Part shown: positions 59,000 to 64,000 of the stretch, in pieces
Numbering within the stretch: the stretch's first letter is position 1
Layout: every line of letters begins with the position of its first letter
Assembly: GCA_016713535.1 (NCBI GenBank)
Contig: JADJOY010000037.1
Coordinates: 33,783-97,782, forward strand
Source: JADJOY01 sp016713535 [NCBI: Deltaproteobacteria bacterium]
GTDB taxonomy: Bacteria; JADJOY01
DNA: 64,000 nt
Direction of reading: 5' to 3'
Notes under the pieces: generated by a model
Database searches by the model: none
Told to the model about the DNA's origin: nothing
The model's input: only the letters and a program-made list of their open reading frames with translations
Translations under genes and position numbers: made by a program

Positions 59000-60696
59000 G
59001 GCGAGAGCGGAGCGGCCGAGCACGATGGGTCTTCACCTGCGGTGCCTTCGTGCTCGGGTGCGCGAGCCGGCCGGTGGCGGTCCCCCCGCCCGAGCCCACG
59101 GTGGCCGCCACGCCCGAGCCCGCGGGGTCGTTCGATCCGGGCGAGCTGGTGGTGGCGGGCCATCGATTCGAGCGCCGGCTGCTCGCCAACGGGCTCACCG
59201 GGCTCGCGATCCGCGACCCCGCCAACCACGGCGGCACCACCTCGGTGTTCGTGATCTACGGCGTCGGCAAGCGCATGGAGGGAGCGCTCACCACCGGCGT
59301 CGCGCACCTCACCGAGCACGCGATGTACGCGGGGACTTTGATGACCCCCGCGGGCCAGCACGACGCGCGCATCCACGCGCTCGGCGGCGAGTCGAACGCC
59401 TACACCCGGCAGGACGTGACGATCTACTACGACAGCAAGATCCCGGTCGCCGCGCTCCACGAGGTGCTGGCGATGGAGGCCGACCGGATGCGCGGCCTGA
59501 CCTTCGAGCGCGCCGCGTTCGAGCACGAGCGCCAGCGCCTCGTCGAGGAGGAGGCCGGCACCGTCACCGAATCCACCCGCCGCGGCGAGCTCCTCGAGAG
59601 CCTGGTGTTCCGCGCCCATCCCTACGGCGCCGGGCTCCTCGACGAGCGGGGGCACACGCTCGCGGGCCGGCTCACGCTCGAGTAGGTGCGGCAGTTCTAC
59701 GACCTCTGGTACCACCCCGAGCGGGCCACGGTGGTGGTGGCCGGCGACCTCGAGCCCGGCGCCGCCCTCACCGCCATCGAGCGCGCGTTCGCCGGCGTGC
59801 CGGCGGGGCCGAGCGCGCCGCCCATCCCCGCCGAGCCCGACGACGCCCCCGGCGGCACCGCGACGGTGGCCGCGCCCACGCTCACCCGGCCTCGCGTCAG
59901 CCTCGCGTGGGTGGGGCCGGCGGCGAACCGGGCCCCCGACGACCCGCGCGACCGCGCCGCGCTCGGCGTGCTCGGCGCGGCGCTCTCGAAAGAGAAGCTC
60001 GGCGGCGCGCCGATCGACGCGGGCACCGGCGACGGCGTCGATCGCGACCTGTTCGTGATCTCGGCCACCGGTCCGAACGCGAGCCGCGACCTCGCGCGGC
60101 GGATGGAGCGCGTGCGCCGCGAGGGGATCGGCGCGAAGCAGCTCGCGCACGAGGTCGAGGCGTCCCTCGAGACGCTCGCCGAGCGGCCGCTGATCGCCGA
60201 GCGACCCTACTTCGCGCTCGCCGGCGCGGTCGGCGCGGACGTGGCGCTCGACCTCGGCGATGTCGCCGCGGGAACCGAGCAGACACTTCGCGCGCTCACT
60301 CCCGAGATCGTGCGCGACGCCGCGCGCCGCTGGCTGCCCGCCGAGCGCGCGTGGGTGGTGCGCTTCGAGCCGACCGATCCGAGCCTGGCGGCGCGGCCGC
60401 TGCCGGACGATCCGCAGGCGCTTCAGCGCATCGCCGAGGAGGCGGCGGAGAGCGGCGAGCTCGACCGCGCGATCGCGGCCTACGAGAAGCTCCTCGCGCG
60501 GAACCCGAACCGCATGTGGACCGTCATCTACCTCTACGAGACGGGCGGGCTCCGGCTGCGGCTGGGCGACCTGGCGGGCGCCCGCCGCGACCTCGAGCGG
60601 GCGCTCGCCCTGGTCGATTATCCCGCGGTGCGTGAGCTGCTCGCCGAGGTGGAGGCGCAGGCGAAGGCGCGGGGGGGAGCGCTCGACGCCCCGTGA
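58996..60696 (+). pseudogene. M16 (pitrilysin-type) zinc peptidase lipoprotein, interrupted by a stop codon
   Basis: From GTG 58996, a lipoprotein signal (RWVFTCGAFVLGCASRP) precedes the M16 domain with HLTEH (His104, Glu107, His108) and the downstream LVEEEAGTVTESTRRGE. At codon 230 an in-frame TAG (59683-59685) interrupts LAGRLTLE*VRQFYDLWYH. The same frame then continues to 60696 with the second M16 domain (ERATVVVAGDLEPGAALTAI) and a TPR-like C-terminus. Family members have Glu/Asp at this place, so GAG to TAG is the likely change. It would be a pseudogene or a sequencing error. It could work as two chains only if the downstream GTG is used. Confidence 0.87.
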
Positions 60697-60699
60697 CCG

Positions 60700-60740
60700 G
60701 TCGGCTGGAGGGCCGCGATCCTTCGCGGCCGCGAACGATG
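60700..60740 (+). repeat. Family C repeat after the peptidase gene
   Basis: GGCTGGAGGGCCGCGATCCT, then TCGCGGCCGCG, is identical to copies near 46077 and 46170. The gap 60697-60979 has no gene. A related but degraded pattern (CCGCCGCGATCGTTCGCGCC) lies near 60908. Confidence 0.7.
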
Positions 60741-60979
60741 CCGCTCGCCCGCAGCAGCGATCGCGATCGGTCACTGGCTGCACGGACCTCGTAGCGGCGG
60801 GCGCGAGTCCGCCGAGGAACGGACACGAGTGAGGCGATCGGCTCCACTCCCGGGCGGCCTCGCGGCCGGCCCTACGAGCTGCACACGACGCACGGGACGC
60901 CTCCGAGCTGAAGAGCCGCCGCGATCGTTCGCGCCCGCGGTGACATAATCCGCGGCACCCCCACGGATCGGAGTCAGTC

Positions 60980-62650
60980 GTGTTCACGCCCAAGCTGGTC
61001 GTGTGCCTGCGGGAGGGCTACGACCGGAAGCTCTTCGTCGCGGACCTCTTCGCCGGGCTCACCGTCGGCATCGTCGCGCTCCCGCTCGCGATGGCGTTCG
61101 GCATCGCCTCCGGCGTCGCTCCCGAGCGCGGGCTCTTCACCGCGATCGTCGCCGGCTTCCTGATCTCGGCGCTCGGCGGCAGCCGGGTGCAGATCGGCGG
61201 GCCGACGGGTGCGTTCGTGGTGATCGTCTACGGCATCGTGCAGAAGCACGGCTACGACGGGCTCGCGGTCGCGACGCTACTGGCCGGCGTGATCCTGATC
61301 GGCATGGGGCTCGCGCGCTTCGGCACGCTCATCAAGTTCATCCCCTACCCGGTCACCACCGGGTTCACCTCGGGGATCGCGCTCATCATCTTCTCGTCGC
61401 AGGTGAAGGACCTGCTCGGCCTGAAGATGGACGCGGTTCCCGCCGAGTTCCTGCACAAGTGGGGTGCTTACGTCACGCACCTGGGGAGCTGGAACCCGTG
61501 GGCGGTGTTCGTGAGCGCGGCCTCGATCGCCACGATCCTCGCCTGCAAGCGCTTCACGCCGCGCATCCCGGGCCCGATGGTCACGGTGATCGGTGCCTCG
61601 GTGACGGCGTACGTGTTCCACCTGCCGGTGGAGACGATCGGCACGCGCTTCGGCGGCATCCCGCACCTCTTGCCCGCGCCGCACCTGCCGCACGTGGCGC
61701 TCGCGTCGCTGCGTGAGCTGGTACCCGAGGCGTTCACGATCGCGATGCTGGGCGCGATCGAGTCGCTGCTGTCGGCGGTGGTCGCCGACGGCATGACCGG
61801 CGGACGTCACCGCTCGAACATCGAGCTCATCGCGCAGGGCGTCGCCAACATCGGCTCGGTGATCTTCGGCGGCATCCCCGCGACCGGCGCGATCGCGCGC
61901 ACCGCCACCAACGTGCGTAGCGGCGGCAAGACGCCGGTGGCCGGCATCATCCACGCCATGACGCTCGGCGCGATCCTCTTCTTCCTGGCGCCGCTCGCGA
62001 GCGCGATCCCGCTCGCGGCGCTGGCGTCGGTGCTGGTGATCGTGGCGTGGAACATGGCCGAGATCGACCACTTCCGCTCGCTGCTGCGGGCCCCCAAGAG
62101 CGACATCGCGGTGCTGCTGACGTCGTTCCTCCTCACCGTGCTGGTCGACCTGACCGTGGCGGTGGAGGTGGGCCTGGTGATGGCGTCGCTGCTCTTCATT
62201 CGGCGCATGAGCGAGGTCACCGCGGTGCGCGCAATCCTCGAGGACCGCTCCGACGAGGACTCGGTGGTGCTGCCCGAGGGCCGCGACCCCGACGCCACCG
62301 CCAACAAGATCGTGCCGCCCGGCGTGCGGGTCTACGAGATCAACGGGCCGTTCTTCTTCGGCGTCGCGGACAAGCTCAAGGACACCCTGGACACCATCGA
62401 CCGTCAGCCCAAGGTGTTCATCCTGCGGATGCGGCGCGTGCCGGCGGTGGACGCGACCGGCCTGCACGCGCTCGAGGAGTTCTGGATCAAGTGCAACCGC
62501 CACGGCACGCACCTCTTGCTCTCGGGGCTGGGCGAGCAGCCACGCGCGGCGATCGAGAACGCCGGGCTAGACCAGAAGATCGGCCGCGAGAATCTCCACC
62601 GCCACATCGACGAGGCCCTCGCCCACGCCCGAGCGCTCGTGGGTGGGTGA
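60980..62650 (+). CDS. SulP-family anion transporter
   Basis: The 556-aa protein has about 11-12 membrane helices with SulP motifs: [56 protein letters not shown] and [21 protein letters not shown] cytoplasmic STAS domain closes it ([40 protein letters not shown]). It may import bicarbonate, sulfate or dicarboxylates. The ligand is not fixed by sequence. GTG 60980 begins [12 protein letters not shown]. No carbonic anhydrase partner is adjacent. Confidence 0.95.
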   Translation: MFTPKLVVCLREGYDRKLFVADLFAGLTVGIVALPLAMAFGIASGVAPERGLFTAIVAGFLISALGGSRVQIGGPTGAFVVIVYGIVQKHGYDGLAVATLLAGVILIGMGLARFGTLIKFIPYPVTTGFTSGIALIIFSSQVKDLLGLKMDAVPAEFLHKWGAYVTHLGSWNPWAVFVSAASIATILACKRFTPRIPGPMVTVIGASVTAYVFHLPVETIGTRFGGIPHLLPAPHLPHVALASLRELVPEAFTIAMLGAIESLLSAVVADGMTGGRHRSNIELIAQGVANIGSVIFGGIPATGAIARTATNVRSGGKTPVAGIIHAMTLGAILFFLAPLASAIPLAALASVLVIVAWNMAEIDHFRSLLRAPKSDIAVLLTSFLLTVLVDLTVAVEVGLVMASLLFIRRMSEVTAVRAILEDRSDEDSVVLPEGRDPDATANKIVPPGVRVYEINGPFFFGVADKLKDTLDTIDRQPKVFILRMRRVPAVDATGLHALEEFWIKCNRHGTHLLLSGLGEQPRAAIENAGLDQKIGRENLHRHIDEALAHARALVGG

Positions 62651-62828
62651 AAGCGCTGGAGCGCGGCCGCTCCGTCGGCCGCCGGCGATCGAGCGCTGGG
62701 TCGGTGACGGAGCACCGACGCTCCATCGCGCACGCCGCGCCGGCCGACCTTGGATCGCGATCGGAGGCCCCGTAGGTTGGCGCTCCGATGCTCGTTCCCG
62801 AGGCAGCGGATACCCTTCGGAGGCCGTC

Positions 62829-64000
62829 GTGTCGACACACCCTCTCGCCGGAAAGCCCGCTCCCGCCTCGCAGCTCGTCGATGTCGCGCGCCTGATCAGC
62901 GCCTACTACACCGAGTCACCCGATCCCGCGGTGCCGGAGCAGCGGGTCGCGTTCGGCACCTCGGGGCACCGCGGCTCGTCGCTCAAGGGCTCGTTCAACG
63001 AGGCCCACATCCTCGCCACCACCCAGGCGATCTGCGAGTACCGCCTCGGCGCGGGGATCCGCGGGCCGCTCTTCATGGGGATGGACACGCACGCGCTCTC
63101 GGTGCCGGCCCTGACCACGGCGCTCGAGGTGCTCGCCGCCAATGCGGTCGACGTGATGCTCGACGCCGGCGACGGCTACACGCCCACCCCGGTGATCTCG
63201 CACGCCATCGTCAACTACAACCGCGGCCGCAAGGACGGGCTCGCGGACGGCATCGTGGTGACGCCGTCCCACAACCCGCCCGAGGACGGCGGCTTCAAGT
63301 ACAACCCGCCCAACGGCGGCCCGGCCGACACCAACGTCACCGGCTGGATCGAGAAGCGCGCCAACCAGTTGCTGGCCGCCGGCGTCGATCGCGTGAACCG
63401 GCTCTCGGCGGCGCGCGCGCGGCGGGCGCCCACCACCCACCGCCACGACTACGTGTCGAGCTACGTGGGCGAGCTCGCCGAGGTCATCGACTTCGACGCG
63501 ATCCGCGCCGCCAAGCTCCGGATCGGCGTCGATCCGCTCGGCGGCTCCGGGGTCGGCTACTGGGCGCCGATCCGCGAGCGCTTCGGCCTCGACGTGACCA
63601 TCGTCAACGAGAGCGTCGACGCCACCTTCCGCTTCATGCGCCTCGACTGGGACGGCAAGATCCGCATGGACTGCTCGTCGCCCTACGCGATGGCGGGCCT
63701 GGTCGAGCTCAAGGACCGCTTCGACATCGCCTTCGGCAACGACACCGACAACGACCGCCACGGCATCGTGGCGCGCTCGGTCGGGCTCTTGAACCCGAAC
63801 CACTTCCTGTGTGTCGCGATCGAGTACCTGTTCCGGAGCCGCCCCGCGTGGCGCGCCGACGCCGGGATCGGCAAGACGCTGGTGTCGAGCAGTCTGATCG
63901 ACCGCGTCGCCGAGCGGCTCGGGCGCCGGCTGGTCGAGGTGCCGGTGGGCTTCAAGTGGTTCGTGTCCGGGCTCGTCGGCGGCACCCTCGGCTTCGGCGG
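62829..64000 (+). CDS. pgm: Alpha-D-glucose phosphate-specific phosphoglucomutase (partial)
   Basis: The gene runs off the window. 390 codons are visible from GTG 62829. Blocks: [40 protein letters not shown] with the phosphorylated Ser147, metal loop [11 protein letters not shown] (Asp305, Asp307, Asp309) and substrate loop VPVGFKWF. It interconverts glucose-1-phosphate and glucose-6-phosphate for glycogen, LPS or capsule sugars. The opposite-strand open frames here are shadows. No clear ribosome site was found, but the start fits the family N-terminus ([20 protein letters not shown]). Confidence 0.95.
   Translation, partial: MSTHPLAGKPAPASQLVDVARLISAYYTESPDPAVPEQRVAFGTSGHRGSSLKGSFNEAHILATTQAICEYRLGAGIRGPLFMGMDTHALSVPALTTALEVLAANAVDVMLDAGDGYTPTPVISHAIVNYNRGRKDGLADGIVVTPSHNPPEDGGFKYNPPNGGPADTNVTGWIEKRANQLLAAGVDRVNRLSAARARRAPTTHRHDYVSSYVGELAEVIDFDAIRAAKLRIGVDPLGGSGVGYWAPIRERFGLDVTIVNESVDATFRFMRLDWDGKIRMDCSSPYAMAGLVELKDRFDIAFGNDTDNDRHGIVARSVGLLNPNHFLCVAIEYLFRSRPAWRADAGIGKTLVSSSLIDRVAERLGRRLVEVPVGFKWFVSGLVGGTLGFG

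Noticed and set aside
1-64000. tRNA or rRNA genes
   Set aside because: No cloverleaf-like segment with a T-loop (GGTTCGAATCC-type) and CCA end, and no rRNA-like sequence, was recognised by eye. A dedicated RNA search was not possible.

Overview
This is a strongly GC-rich bacterial chromosome segment (start codons include many GTGs, and most third codon positions are G or C). The gene types suggest an uncultured Myxococcota or related deltaproteobacterial-type Gram-negative: a ferrochelatase with an internal cysteine cluster like that of Myxococcus, many lipoproteins, PilZ and PAS/GAF kinases, a pilin-like protein, an ECF41-type sigma factor and an outer-membrane-type DUF4105 protein. No rRNA or tRNA was found, so the taxonomy is inference only.

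Layout. 1-305: decayed right end of an IS1111-type (IS110 family) element and structured repeats. 309-2828: secreted hypothetical, ferrochelatase (hemH), DUF5131 protein. 2982-9468: leftward ABC export cluster (lipoprotein, HlyD-type adaptor, ATPase, two FtsX-type permeases, small P-loop protein), interrupted by repeats. 9651-14358: HEAT-repeat protein, frameshifted phosphatidylserine synthase, a 199-bp tandem array, AI-2E-type permease and thioredoxin-TPR protein. 14717-20191: lipoprotein, FmdB zinc ribbon, and a tight leftward operon of a pseudo-nitrilase/HldE fusion, a GH57-like secreted protein, a BtuF-like protein and a membrane protein. 20712-22317: a complete IS1111-type element inserted in a structured repeat. 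22567-32759: Pit phosphate permease with its DUF47 partner, DUF3999, an SDR-DUF2339 fusion and a LolA-like secreted protein. 33117-38212: pilin-like protein, PilZ, folK, glycine-rich RRM protein, DUF547. 38564-41424: FAD oxidoreductase, ECF41 sigma factor, Uma2 nuclease-like protein. 41446-50162: DUF4105, DUF3015, pyruvate kinase, aldehyde dehydrogenase, glycosidase-like lipoprotein. 50174-57675: two histidine kinases, a Myxococcus-style membrane protein and a phospholipase D-like protein. 58052-64000: DMT transporter, broken M16 peptidase, SulP transporter and the start of phosphoglucomutase.

Most metabolic genes are ordinary. The unusual content is in the intergenic DNA. At least three families of multi-hairpin repeats (called A, B and C here) fill almost every long gap. 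Family A hairpins often sit directly after stop codons in the direction of transcription. Family B is a roughly 150-bp three-hairpin unit with about ten copies. Two independent IS1111-type right ends abut the same point of family B, so this repeat appears to be the target of the IS. A 9-nt stretch in the IS 3' non-coding DNA matches the empty target across the insertion point, as expected for a guide (bridge/seek) RNA.

A second theme is broken genes. Five genes carry single-base frameshifts, one has a nonsense codon and two have compensated frameshifts. This is either a high indel error rate in the assembly or real decay; only read data can tell. The most interesting proteins are the nitrilase domain with two substituted catalytic residues fused to a heptose-phosphate adenylyltransferase, the SDR-DUF2339 fusion, and a hybrid kinase with a degenerate receiver and a degenerate ATP site.
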